A stretch of 64,000 nt of DNA from contig NZ_LR733825.1 in the NCBI RefSeq assembly GCF_902506535.1, positions 809,206 to 873,205 of the forward strand. Direction: 5' to 3'. The notes under the pieces are model-generated. The model did no database searches. It saw only the letters and a program-made list of their open reading frames with translations, and was not told the origin of the DNA. Within the stretch, counting starts at the first letter, position 1; every line of letters begins with the position of its first letter. Source of the stretch: Pseudomonas sp. 8Z. GTDB taxonomy: Bacteria > Pseudomonadota > Gammaproteobacteria > Pseudomonadales > Pseudomonadaceae. Made by a program: the position numbers and the translations under genes. Below are positions 55,859 through 64,000 of the stretch, in pieces.

Positions 55859-57312
55859 ACAAGGATTCCCGCATGCAGTTCAATCGTATCGTTACTCAGT
55901 TGGGCCTGAGCGCCAGCCTGCTGGCCGCGAGCGCAGCCTGGGCGGCGGATGCGCCGAAGAACTTCGGTCTGGATGTGAAGATTACCGCGCAATCGGAAGA
56001 CGACCGTGACCTGGGCACCCGCAGTGGCGGCGATGTCAACGGTCTCGGCCTCGATCTGCGCCCCTGGGTCTATGGCGAGCGTGGCGACTGGAGCGCCTTC
56101 GCCATGGGCCAGGCGGTCACCGCCACCGACATCGTCGAAACCGACACGCTGCAAAGCGATGACCAAACCGCCGATCAGAACAGCGACGCCCGCCAACCGG
56201 ACAAAAGCTACCTGGCCATGCGCGAATTTTGGGTCGACTACAGCGGCCTAACCGCCTACCCCGGTGAGCACCTGCGCGTCGGCCGCCAACGCCTGCGTAG
56301 CGATGACGGCGCCTGGATGGACAGCAACATCGAAGCCGTGCAATGGCAGTTCGACACCACCCTACTGCAGGCCAAAGTCGGCGTCGCCGAGCGTTTCTCC
56401 GAATACCGCACTGACCTCGATGATCTGGCCCCCGAAGACGAGGATCGTCGCCACTTCTTCGCCGGCCTCGACTACCAGTGGACGCCAGGCCACCGCATCG
56501 GTGCCAACCTGCATCACAGCCGCGACGACGGCAGCCTGGCGCGCCCCGGCGAGCGTATCGACGAGTTGAGCAAGCGCTATACCGGCGACCTGACCTGGTT
56601 CGGCCTGCACGCCGACGGCGGCTTCTTCGAGCGCAACTCGCGTAACCGCCTCAACTACTGGGCGCAGGTCACCCTGCTCAAAGGCGACACCGATCAACTG
56701 CAGCAGCAAGTGGTGGGCAACAACCGCGTCGCCACCGGCTCGCGCAGCCAGGACGTCGACGCCTGGGCCGTGGATCTGGGCCTGCGTTACGACCTCGACG
56801 ATCAGTGGAAAGTCGGTGCGGCCTACGCACGCGGTAGCGGCGGCGGTGACGAAAATAAATCGAAGCAGTTCATGCAGACCGGTCTGCAGAGCAACCGCGC
56901 CAACTTCACCGGCGTCGAATCGCGCCTGCATCGTTACGGCGAAGCCTTCCGCGGCGAGCTGTCCAACCTGCAAGTGGCCAGCGCATTCAGCTCCTGGGAG
57001 TTGAACGAAAACTATGACGCCAGCCTGGTCTACCACCGCTTCTGGCGTGTCGACAGCAATCAGGACGTCGGCGACAACGGCATCACTGCGCCGCTGGTAG
57101 ATGGCGAAAAAGACATCGGCCAGGAAGTCGACCTGGTGCTCACCCGCTACTTCAAGCAAGGCCTGCTGCCAGCGGCGGTCGCCGAGCAACTGGACGAGCG
57201 TTCGGCCCTGGTGCGCCTGCGCGCCGGCGTGTTCCTGCCAGGCGATGCCTATGGCAGCGGCACCGACTCGGTGATGCACCGCGCCTTCGTCGACTTCATC
57301 TGGCGTTTCTGA
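55855..57312 (+). CDS. algE: Alginate outer-membrane porin AlgE
   Basis: An 18-stranded beta-barrel through which alginate leaves the cell. Signal peptide [10 protein letters not shown] precedes the mature [20 protein letters not shown] region (18-strand barrel start). [19 protein letters not shown] and a C-terminal VDFIWRF with terminal Phe, the BamA recognition signal, are seen. 485 residues. Start shown at the ATG overlapping algK (ATGA); the ATG at 55873 follows AAGGAT and is an equally plausible start. Confidence 0.95.
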   Translation: MNKDSRMQFNRIVTQLGLSASLLAASAAWAADAPKNFGLDVKITAQSEDDRDLGTRSGGDVNGLGLDLRPWVYGERGDWSAFAMGQAVTATDIVETDTLQSDDQTADQNSDARQPDKSYLAMREFWVDYSGLTAYPGEHLRVGRQRLRSDDGAWMDSNIEAVQWQFDTTLLQAKVGVAERFSEYRTDLDDLAPEDEDRRHFFAGLDYQWTPGHRIGANLHHSRDDGSLARPGERIDELSKRYTGDLTWFGLHADGGFFERNSRNRLNYWAQVTLLKGDTDQLQQQVVGNNRVATGSRSQDVDAWAVDLGLRYDLDDQWKVGAAYARGSGGGDENKSKQFMQTGLQSNRANFTGVESRLHRYGEAFRGELSNLQVASAFSSWELNENYDASLVYHRFWRVDSNQDVGDNGITAPLVDGEKDIGQEVDLVLTRYFKQGLLPAAVAEQLDERSALVRLRAGVFLPGDAYGSGTDSVMHRAFVDFIWRF

Positions 57313-57323
57313 GGGATCGGATC

Positions 57324-58871
57324 ATGCAATCTAACGGCTTAGCCTTACCCCTGTTGCTCAGTGCCCTGTGCCTCACAGCGCCACTGGCCCTGGCCGACCA
57401 GCCAGCGCAAGCAGAACAGCAGCCGCAATTGGACTACCGCGTGCGCAGCGCTCCAGCCGATGAGCTGCACATGGAAGCGCCCAAGCTGCCGGATCTGTCC
57501 GGTTATACCAAAGAGGCCGTGCTGGCCAAGATTCCGCACAGCGCGAAAGGTAAAGTCGTGGTGCGGCGCATGCTGCGCCAGGACGCGCTGAAGGACTTCA
57601 CCGGCGGCAACGAGCGTCTGCGTGAGTGGATCAAGCGCCAGCAAGGCATGCCCCAGGCCATCTTCATCGAAGGCGGTCTGGTCACGCCGCAGGACATCGC
57701 CGATGCACTGCCCGACAGCCAGTTCGCCGAACAGGCGCCGGGGGTCTACCTCGCGCGCCTGCCGATCGTGGTGGCGCAAAACGCCACGCTGCACGTCGGC
57801 AAGGAAACCAACGAACTGCGCCTGTCGCAGGAGCGCGGCTCGTTCCTGGTCAACGATGGCCTGATGTTCATTACCGACACCCGCGTCACCGCCTGGCGTG
57901 AGGCCGACAACGGCCCGGCGACCTTCCGCGATCCTAAGGAATTTCGCCCGTTCCTGGTGTCCTGGGGCGGTAGCGAGCTGTACATCGCCAGCAGCGTGAT
58001 AACCAGCTTGGGTTACAGCAACTCCAAGTCCTATGGTGTGTCGATTACCCAGTACACGCCGAACCAGCACAAAATCCTGCAGCGTCCCGAGCCGACCGGC
58101 TGGCTGATCGACTCGGAGTTCGTCGACCACTGGTACGGGTTCTACTGCTACGAAGCGCAGAACATCGTGATCAAGGGCAACACCTACCGCGACAACATCG
58201 TCTACGGCATCGACCCGCACGACCGCTCGCACGGCCTGATCATCGCCGACAACACCGTGTTCGGTACCAAGAAGAAGCACGGCATCATCATCTCCCGTGA
58301 GGTCAACGATAGCTGGATCATCAACAACAAGAGCTACGACAACAAGCTCTCCGGCATCGTCATCGACCGTGACAGCGTGCGCAACGTCATCGCCTACAAC
58401 AAGACGTATGAAAACTACTCCGACGGCATCACCCTGTACGAGAGTGGCGACAACCTGCTGTGGGGCAATCAGGTACTGAGCAACAAGCGTCATGGCATCC
58501 GCATTCGTAACAGCGAGAACATCCGCCTTTACGAAAATCTCTCGGCGCTCAACCAGCTAACCGGCGTATACGGCCACATCAAGGACCTCTCAGGCACCGG
58601 CCGTAACCTGCAGCTCGACCCCTATGACGCCAAGATCTCCATGATCATCGTCGGCGGCACGCTGGCCGGTAACGGCTCCAGCCCAATCAACATCGACTCG
58701 CCGCTATCGGTCGAACTGTACCGCGTGAAGATGCTCGCCCCGAGCAAGAGCACCGGCATCCAACTGGCCGGCATTCTCGGCGAGAAACAAGACGAGATCC
58801 TCGACCTGCTGCTGCGCAAGCGCCAGCCCGTGCTGATCGACCCCATCGACCCCGAGCAGATGACCAACTGA
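57324..58871 (+). CDS. algG: Mannuronan C5-epimerase AlgG
   Basis: Periplasmic enzyme converting some mannuronate to guluronate in the polymer. Signal peptide ends LALA near residue 24. The right-handed parallel beta-helix carries the catalytic DPHD (297-300) within YGIDPHDRSHG, and NSWI/NNKSYDNKLSG-type turns follow. 515 residues, normal. Also part of the export scaffold with AlgK and AlgX. Confidence 0.97.
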   Translation: MQSNGLALPLLLSALCLTAPLALADQPAQAEQQPQLDYRVRSAPADELHMEAPKLPDLSGYTKEAVLAKIPHSAKGKVVVRRMLRQDALKDFTGGNERLREWIKRQQGMPQAIFIEGGLVTPQDIADALPDSQFAEQAPGVYLARLPIVVAQNATLHVGKETNELRLSQERGSFLVNDGLMFITDTRVTAWREADNGPATFRDPKEFRPFLVSWGGSELYIASSVITSLGYSNSKSYGVSITQYTPNQHKILQRPEPTGWLIDSEFVDHWYGFYCYEAQNIVIKGNTYRDNIVYGIDPHDRSHGLIIADNTVFGTKKKHGIIISREVNDSWIINNKSYDNKLSGIVIDRDSVRNVIAYNKTYENYSDGITLYESGDNLLWGNQVLSNKRHGIRIRNSENIRLYENLSALNQLTGVYGHIKDLSGTGRNLQLDPYDAKISMIIVGGTLAGNGSSPINIDSPLSVELYRVKMLAPSKSTGIQLAGILGEKQDEILDLLLRKRQPVLIDPIDPEQMTN

Positions 58872-58883
58872 CGAGGCCCAAGA

Positions 58884-60314
58884 ATGAGCGTATCGAAACT
58901 CAAGACCCTCGCCCTGGCGGTAACCTGCGCCGCCTACGGCGGCCTGCTGCAAGCCCAGGAGCAACAGGCACCGCAGTATCAGGTGGAGGACTGCTGCTCG
59001 CTGTGCCCGGCGGCACATGACGCCAGCAACTACACCACCAACTACATGAAGAACTTCGTCACCCTGCGCGACGCCCGCGAAGGCTGGTTGTTCCGCAGCG
59101 TGGAAGACCTGCGTACCGAGTTTGGCACCAACGACACAGGCTATCGCTACCTCAAGGAACTGCGCGACGGCCTCAAGCAACGCGGTGTGGAGCTGGTGGT
59201 GGTCTACCAACCGACCCGCGGCCTGGTCAATCGGGAAAAACTCGCACCCGAAGATTACCAGCGCTTCGACTACGACAAGGCGCTGCGCAACTACCGCCAG
59301 ACCCTGGCGCGCTTCGAGCAACTGGGTATCTGGGTGCCGGATCTGAGCCCGCTTACCGACGAGAAGGACGCCAAAGAGTTCTACTTCCGCCGCGACCAGC
59401 ACTGGACGCCCTACGGCGCCGAACGCACCGCGCGTCTGGTGGCCGAAACGGTCAAGCGCATCCCAGGCTTCGCAGATATTCCACAGAAAGAATTTGTCAC
59501 CCAGCGCATCGGCCTGATGGGCAAGACCGGCACCATGCAGAATGTCGCCAGCCAACTGTGCGGCACCGGTTATGCCGTGCAGTACGTCGACCAGTTCCTC
59601 ACCGAGCCCAAGGACACCAGCGGCGGCGACGCCCTGTTCGGCGACGAAAGCACGCCGAAGGTCACCCTGGTCGGCACCAGCCACAGTGGCAAGAACTACA
59701 ACTTCAGCGGCTTCCTCGAACAGAACCTCGGCACCGATGTGCTCAACGTCGCCTTCCCCGGCGGCGGCCTGGAAGGCTCGATGCTCGAATACCTGGCCAG
59801 CGACTCGTTCCAGAACGACCCGCCGAAGGTCATCATCTGGGAGTTCTCGCCGCTCTATGACCTGGCCTCGGACAAGATCCATCGCCAGATGATGGCTGCC
59901 CTGAGCAATGGCTGCAGTGGCCAGACCGAACTGCTCAGCAAGGAAACGCGCCTGCGCCCAGGCAACAACGAAATCCTCGTCAACGGCCAGAACAAGCTGC
60001 TGACCCTGCCCGGCAACCGTCACCAACTCGACCTGCGCTTCAGCGACACCTCGATCAAGCGCATCGACGCAACCATCTGGTATCTCAACGGTCAACGAGA
60101 ACAGCTCAAGCTGGAGAAGACCAACACCGTCGACACCGATGGCCGCTTCACCTTCGAGCTACGCGACGAGCCGGGCTGGGGCAACGAAAACTTCTTCGCC
60201 CTGGAAATACAAAAGCCCGAGGACAGCGCCGATGACGTCAAGGTGCAGGCCAGCTTGTGCCAACGGCCATCCGGTAATGGCCAGCAGGTCGCCCACAACG
60301 CCACCGAAAGCTGA
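58884..60314 (+). CDS. algX: Alginate O-acetyltransferase AlgX
   Basis: Periplasmic acetyltransferase of the SGNH-like group with a C-terminal carbohydrate-binding module. 476 residues; the signal sequence ends GGLLQA. Catalytic Asp171 and His173 (RDQHWTPYG) and Ser266 (VGTSHSG) match the known triad with a small offset. CSLCPAAHD near 38-46 holds the disulfide pair. Works with AlgI/AlgJ and AlgF to add acetyl groups. Confidence 0.96.
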   Translation: MSVSKLKTLALAVTCAAYGGLLQAQEQQAPQYQVEDCCSLCPAAHDASNYTTNYMKNFVTLRDAREGWLFRSVEDLRTEFGTNDTGYRYLKELRDGLKQRGVELVVVYQPTRGLVNREKLAPEDYQRFDYDKALRNYRQTLARFEQLGIWVPDLSPLTDEKDAKEFYFRRDQHWTPYGAERTARLVAETVKRIPGFADIPQKEFVTQRIGLMGKTGTMQNVASQLCGTGYAVQYVDQFLTEPKDTSGGDALFGDESTPKVTLVGTSHSGKNYNFSGFLEQNLGTDVLNVAFPGGGLEGSMLEYLASDSFQNDPPKVIIWEFSPLYDLASDKIHRQMMAALSNGCSGQTELLSKETRLRPGNNEILVNGQNKLLTLPGNRHQLDLRFSDTSIKRIDATIWYLNGQREQLKLEKTNTVDTDGRFTFELRDEPGWGNENFFALEIQKPEDSADDVKVQASLCQRPSGNGQQVAHNATES

Positions 60315-60322
60315 GGTTAGCC

Positions 60323-61396
60323 ATGCACAAACTCTCGCCACTGGCCCTGTTCACCGCACTGCTGCTCAGCAGTGCGGCGCAGGCCGCCTTGCAGCCCCCC
60401 GTCGGTTATCGCGCAGCCGTAGAGCAGCGCGACGGCCAAGCCCCGACCTGCCCGGCCATTCCCCAGCCCTATACCGGCGAGATGCAATTCACCAGCAAGT
60501 ACGCCGGCTCCGACAGCGCGCGTGCCACGCTCAATGCCAAAGCGGAAAAGAACTTCCGCGATCAGACCGCTGACATCAACCGCCTGGAGAAAGAAGCCGG
60601 GCAGATGATCACCGGTTACATGCGTACCGGACAGCGCGAGCGCCTGGACTGCGCCATCGCATGGATCGACCGCTGGGCCAGCGCTGATGCCCTGGAGTCC
60701 GAGCAGTTCAACCACACCGGCAAGTCGATGCGCAAATGGGCGCTCGGCAGCCTGGCCGGCGCCTGGCTGCGCCTGAAGTTCTCCGAATCGCAACCGCTGA
60801 AGGACTACCCGCAGGAAAGTGCGCGTATCGAGCGCTGGTTCGTCAACCTGGCCGATCGCACGGTGCACGAATGGAGCAACCTGCCACTGAAGAAGATCAA
60901 CAACCACAGCTACTGGGCCGCTTGGTCGGTGATGGCCACCGCAGTGATCAGCGACCGCCGCGACCTGTTCGACTGGTCTGTGGATCAATTTCGCGTCGCC
61001 GCCAACCAAGTCGATAGCGATGGCTTCCTGGCCAACGAAATGCGCCGCCGCCAACGCGCCCTGGCCTATCACAACTATGCCCTGCCACCGCTGGCGATGG
61101 TCGCCGCCTTCGCCCAGGCCAATGGCGTCGACCTGCGTAGTGAAAACCATAACGCCCTGCAACGCCTGGCCGAACGCGTGCTGCAAGGCGCGCAAGATCC
61201 ACAAGCCTTTGCCCAGCGCAGCGGCGCCAAGCAGGACATGAGCGAGCTGCGCAAGGACTACAAATACGCCTGGCTGGCGCCCTATTGCAGCCTCTATGAC
61301 TGCAGCGCCAAAGCTCAAGAGCTGCGCAAGGACATGGGGCCGTTCAACAGCTTCCGCCTTGGCGGAGAAGTGACTCAGGTATTCGAAAAACCGTAG
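60323..61396 (+). CDS. algL: Periplasmic alginate lyase AlgL
   Basis: Degrades misdirected alginate in the periplasm. 357 residues; signal peptide [26 protein letters not shown] (about 193-205) is the active-site motif of polysaccharide lyase family 5 and [15 protein letters not shown] another conserved block. The stop codon is the left edge of a REP-like palindrome that separates algL from algI by 133 bases, the largest gap within the operon. Confidence 0.96.
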   Translation: MHKLSPLALFTALLLSSAAQAALQPPVGYRAAVEQRDGQAPTCPAIPQPYTGEMQFTSKYAGSDSARATLNAKAEKNFRDQTADINRLEKEAGQMITGYMRTGQRERLDCAIAWIDRWASADALESEQFNHTGKSMRKWALGSLAGAWLRLKFSESQPLKDYPQESARIERWFVNLADRTVHEWSNLPLKKINNHSYWAAWSVMATAVISDRRDLFDWSVDQFRVAANQVDSDGFLANEMRRRQRALAYHNYALPPLAMVAAFAQANGVDLRSENHNALQRLAERVLQGAQDPQAFAQRSGAKQDMSELRKDYKYAWLAPYCSLYDCSAKAQELRKDMGPFNSFRLGGEVTQVFEKP

Positions 61397-61454
61397 GAGC
61401 GGCTGGGCGGCATTCCGTTTTAGCCGCGATTTTCGCGGATGAATCGGCTCCTAC
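61393..61454. repeat. REP-like palindrome between algL and algI
   Basis: GTAGGAGC (61393-61400) and GCTCCTAC (61447-61454) are perfect arms; inside, CCGCGA/TCGCGG form a second stem. GTAGGAGCGGC repeats are common in Pseudomonas. It starts on the algL stop codon and lies within the operon, so it will be in the alg mRNA. Confidence 0.75.
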
Positions 61455-61529
61455 TGGGCGTAACAAAACAAACCCTCCACGCGTGGGGGGAAAGGGGGGC
61501 GTTGCCCCAGGTATTCACGGAGAAACAGG

Positions 61530-62993
61530 ATGGTCTTTTCATCCAACGTCTTTTTGTTCCTGTTCCTGCCGATCTTTCTCGGCTTGTACTACCTGTGCCC
61601 GAATCGCGGGCGCAATCTGCTCATTCTGATTGGCAGCTACACCTTCTACGCCTGGTGGCGAGTGGACTTTCTCCTGCTGTTCGCCGCCGTGACGCTGTGG
61701 AACTACGTCTTCGGCCTGCGCATTCACGCTCATGCCGGTACCGAAGTGGCACGCAAATGGGTGGTCGCCGGGGTCATCGGTAACCTGGCTACGCTGGGCT
61801 ACTTCAAGTACGCCAACTTCGGCGTCGCCAACATCAACGCCGTGCTCGAATCCATGGGCCTGGAGCCCTTCGTGCTGACCTCGGTGATTCTGCCGATCGG
61901 TATTTCCTTCTACATCTTCCAGTCGATCAGCTACCTGATCGACGTGTACCGCAAGGACACCGAGCCAACGCGCAACCTGATCAACTTCGCCGCGTTCATC
62001 GCCCTGTTCCCCCAGCTCATCGCCGGCCCGGTACTGCGCTACAAGGATCTGGCCGACCAGTTCACCGACCGCACACACAGCCTGGACAAGTTCAGCGAAG
62101 GTGCCACGCGCTTCATGCAGGGTTTCGTCAAGAAGGTGTTCATCGCCGACAGCCTGGCACCGCTGGTCGACCACTGCTTCGCCCTGGAAAACCCCAGCAC
62201 CGGCGACGCCTGGCTGGGCATGATCGCCTACACCGCGCAGCTCTACTTCGACTTCTCTGGCTACAGCGACATGGCCATCGGCCTGGGTTTGATGATGGGT
62301 TTCCGCTTCATGGAGAACTTCAACCAACCGTATATCAGCCAGTCGATCACCGAGTTCTGGCGACGCTGGCACATCAGCCTGTCGACCTGGCTGCGCGACT
62401 ACCTCTACGTGCCGCTGGGCGGCAACCGCCACGGCACCTTCAACACCTATCGCAACCTGTTCTTGACCATGCTACTGGGCGGCTTCTGGCACGGCGCCAA
62501 CTGGACTTTCCTGATCTGGGGTGCCTGGCACGGCACCTGGCTGGCCATCGAACGCGCCCTGGGCGTGAAGGCCGCGCCGACCTCGTTCAACCTGTTGAAG
62601 TGGGCCTTCACCTTGCTGCTGGTGATGCTCGGCTGGGTGATCTTCCGCGCCGAAAACCTGGAAGTGGCCGGGCGTATGTACGCCGCCCTGTTCAGCTTCA
62701 GCAACTGGCACCTGAGCGAGCTGACCCTGGCGCAGATCAGCAGCCTGCAGATCGTCACCCTGGTGTTGGCCTGGGTGGTAATCGTGGTCAATGGTGCGCG
62801 CCAGTTCATGGCTCAGCGCCAGGCCCAAAACGGCAACGCTGGCGCCACGCTACTGGCCAGCGGTGCTGGCGTGATGAGCCGCGTGCATAGCCGTGCACTG
62901 ATCGTGCAAGGCGCCCTGCTCCTGCTGTTCTGCGCCTCGCTACTCAAGCTCTCGGCGCAGAGCTACTCCGCTTTCCTCTACTTCCAGTTCTGA
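61530..62993 (+). CDS. algI: Alginate O-acetylation protein AlgI (MBOAT)
   Basis: Inner-membrane protein, 487 residues, that passes acetyl groups across the membrane. FWRRWHISLSTWLRDYLYVPLGG and FWHGANWTFLIWG contain the MBOAT histidines His281 and His321, as in P. aeruginosa. About ten helices. The C-terminal tail ends AFLYFQF. AlgJ follows 14 bases later. Confidence 0.96.
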   Translation: MVFSSNVFLFLFLPIFLGLYYLCPNRGRNLLILIGSYTFYAWWRVDFLLLFAAVTLWNYVFGLRIHAHAGTEVARKWVVAGVIGNLATLGYFKYANFGVANINAVLESMGLEPFVLTSVILPIGISFYIFQSISYLIDVYRKDTEPTRNLINFAAFIALFPQLIAGPVLRYKDLADQFTDRTHSLDKFSEGATRFMQGFVKKVFIADSLAPLVDHCFALENPSTGDAWLGMIAYTAQLYFDFSGYSDMAIGLGLMMGFRFMENFNQPYISQSITEFWRRWHISLSTWLRDYLYVPLGGNRHGTFNTYRNLFLTMLLGGFWHGANWTFLIWGAWHGTWLAIERALGVKAAPTSFNLLKWAFTLLLVMLGWVIFRAENLEVAGRMYAALFSFSNWHLSELTLAQISSLQIVTLVLAWVVIVVNGARQFMAQRQAQNGNAGATLLASGAGVMSRVHSRALIVQGALLLLFCASLLKLSAQSYSAFLYFQF

Positions 62994-63007
62994 ACGGAGG
63001 CACTGTC

Positions 63008-64000
63008 ATGAGTCGTACTTTCAAGACCCTTCACGTCGCCCTGTTCATCCTGGTCATGCTTTGCACCAGCCTGCTGGCGCTGGCAAAACTCGGCGGCTAC
63101 CGCGCGCCCAACAACCCGGATCTGCTCGATGGCGAGCTGACCCGCAGCTTCGAGCATTACTACGACGAGCAGTTTCCGCTGAAGCAAATCGGCATCAACC
63201 TCTGGGCCGCGCTGGAGTACCTGGCGTTCGGCGAAGGCCGCGCCGGCCTGGTGATTGGTGAAGACGGCTGGCTGTACTCGGATGAAGAGTTCGACCCGGT
63301 GGCCAACGGCCAGCGGCAGATTCGCGACAACTTGGATCTGATTCGCGGCGTACAGCAGCAGTTGCATAAACAAAACGTCCATCTGCTGCTGGCCATCGTC
63401 CCGGCCAAGACCCGCCTGTACCCGGAACACACTGGCGAGCATCACCCCAGCGCCCAGCAGGACAGCCTCTACCCGCGCTTCCACAGCGCCGTGCGTGAAG
63501 CCGGTATCGCCGCGCCGGATCTGCTCGGCCCACTGCAAGCGGGCAAGCAGAACGCGCAAATGTTCCTGCGTACCGATACGCACTGGACGCCGGAAGGTGC
63601 CGATGTCGCTGCGCAGGCCCTCAGCGAGGTGATCAATAGCGCCGTGCCACTGCGCGGCGAGCCGCAGGAGTTCGTCACCGAGACGGTGCAGACACGCGAG
63701 CATGAAGGCGATCTGACTCACTTCCTGCCGCTGGCCCCGCTGTTCGACAACCTGCTGCCAGCGCCTGACAACCTGCACCTACGCGAGACCCACAGCGCTC
63801 AGGCCAGTGGTGACGACCTGTTCGGCGACAGCGACCTGCCAGTAGCGCTGGTCGGCACCAGCTACAGCGCCAACCCCTCTTGGAACTTTGCCGGTGCCCT
63901 GCGCCAGCACCTCAAGCGTGACCTGACCAATCAAGCCGAAGAAGGCCAGGGCCCGCTGGTGCCGATGCTCAAGTACCTGCAAAGCGACGAGCTGAAAAAC
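63008..64000 (+). CDS. algJ: Alginate O-acetyltransferase AlgJ (partial, C-terminus beyond window)
   Basis: Inner-membrane-anchored periplasmic SGNH-like hydrolase that takes acetyl groups from AlgI. 331 codons are visible. An uncleaved N-terminal anchor (LHVALFILVMLCTSLLALA) is followed by catalytic Asp190 and His192 (TDTHWTPEG) and Ser285 in GTSYS. These positions match P. aeruginosa. The downstream algF and algA expected from the family are outside the window. Confidence 0.95.
   Translation, partial: MSRTFKTLHVALFILVMLCTSLLALAKLGGYRAPNNPDLLDGELTRSFEHYYDEQFPLKQIGINLWAALEYLAFGEGRAGLVIGEDGWLYSDEEFDPVANGQRQIRDNLDLIRGVQQQLHKQNVHLLLAIVPAKTRLYPEHTGEHHPSAQQDSLYPRFHSAVREAGIAAPDLLGPLQAGKQNAQMFLRTDTHWTPEGADVAAQALSEVINSAVPLRGEPQEFVTETVQTREHEGDLTHFLPLAPLFDNLLPAPDNLHLRETHSAQASGDDLFGDSDLPVALVGTSYSANPSWNFAGALRQHLKRDLTNQAEEGQGPLVPMLKYLQSDELKN

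Overview
This is a high-GC gamma-proteobacterial chromosome segment from Pseudomonas in the broad sense. The evidence is a complete-looking alginate operon, a PrrF-type iron sRNA next to a cbpA-like gene, an lpoP-mrcB pair, and many protein families typical of the genus. From remembered gene orders, it resembles the P. mendocina / P. oleovorans / P. stutzeri side of the genus more than P. aeruginosa. That is an inference, because no search was run. Almost everything is vertically inherited core or soft-core DNA. I see no prophage, CRISPR array, defence island, rRNA or tRNA gene.

Layout: 1-4.5 kb carries the TCA genes sdhCDAB (minus, sdhB cut by the window edge) divergent from gltA. 4.5-10.7 kb holds a Cys-cluster protein, an exonuclease, ppnP, an RhtA-type exporter, an ABC exporter, a DCC/DoxX pair and an ATP-NAD kinase-like gene. 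10.8-22.4 kb holds msrB, alaA, a decayed SDR, htpX, tpm, an orphan periplasmic sensor, ygiD, a MITE-like repeat, deaD with a structured leader, a spermidine-synthase-like gene, a class II DAHP synthase and an LprI-like protein. 22.4-28.9 kb holds small metabolic and regulatory genes: DUF3291, an EamA exporter, DUF1127, a LysR gene, a GNAT gene, DUF3820, a DsbA-like isomerase, an SDR/TetR pair with a palindromic operator, YceH and an I78 lipoprotein. 28.97-29.98 kb is a truncated IS5-family element.

30.1-41.3 kb is an envelope and branched-chain amino-acid block: msrPQ, pssA, ilvC, ilvY, ilvIH, a DUF4124 protein, yqcC, lpoP and mrcB. An IlvY-type regulator and a terminator separate ilvIH from ilvC. 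41.4-45.6 kb has a kinase/ATPase fusion, a pentapeptide protein, a TfoX C-terminal protein, cbpA, a Fur box plus a single prrF sRNA, a Rieske protein and a 54-residue membrane protein. 45.6-48.5 kb is moaCDE and a PIN-PhoH ATPase. 49-64 kb is yaaA followed by algD-8-44-K-E-G-X-L-I-J, with algJ running off the end.

Functional links: the alginate genes form one transport-coupled machine. AlgD makes the precursor, Alg8/Alg44 polymerise under c-di-GMP, AlgK/E/X/G/L form the periplasmic and outer-membrane conduit, and AlgI/J acetylate. PrrF, made when Fur is relieved, is known in Pseudomonas to repress iron-rich enzymes, so the sdh operon in the same window is a plausible target. msrB and msrPQ cover methionine repair in the cytoplasm and periplasm. 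The less ordinary material lies between genes: the tandem repeats upstream of algD, the MITE-like element, REP-like hairpins inside the moa and alg operons, RNA leaders (deaD, ilvI, DUF1127, algD) and two gene remnants.
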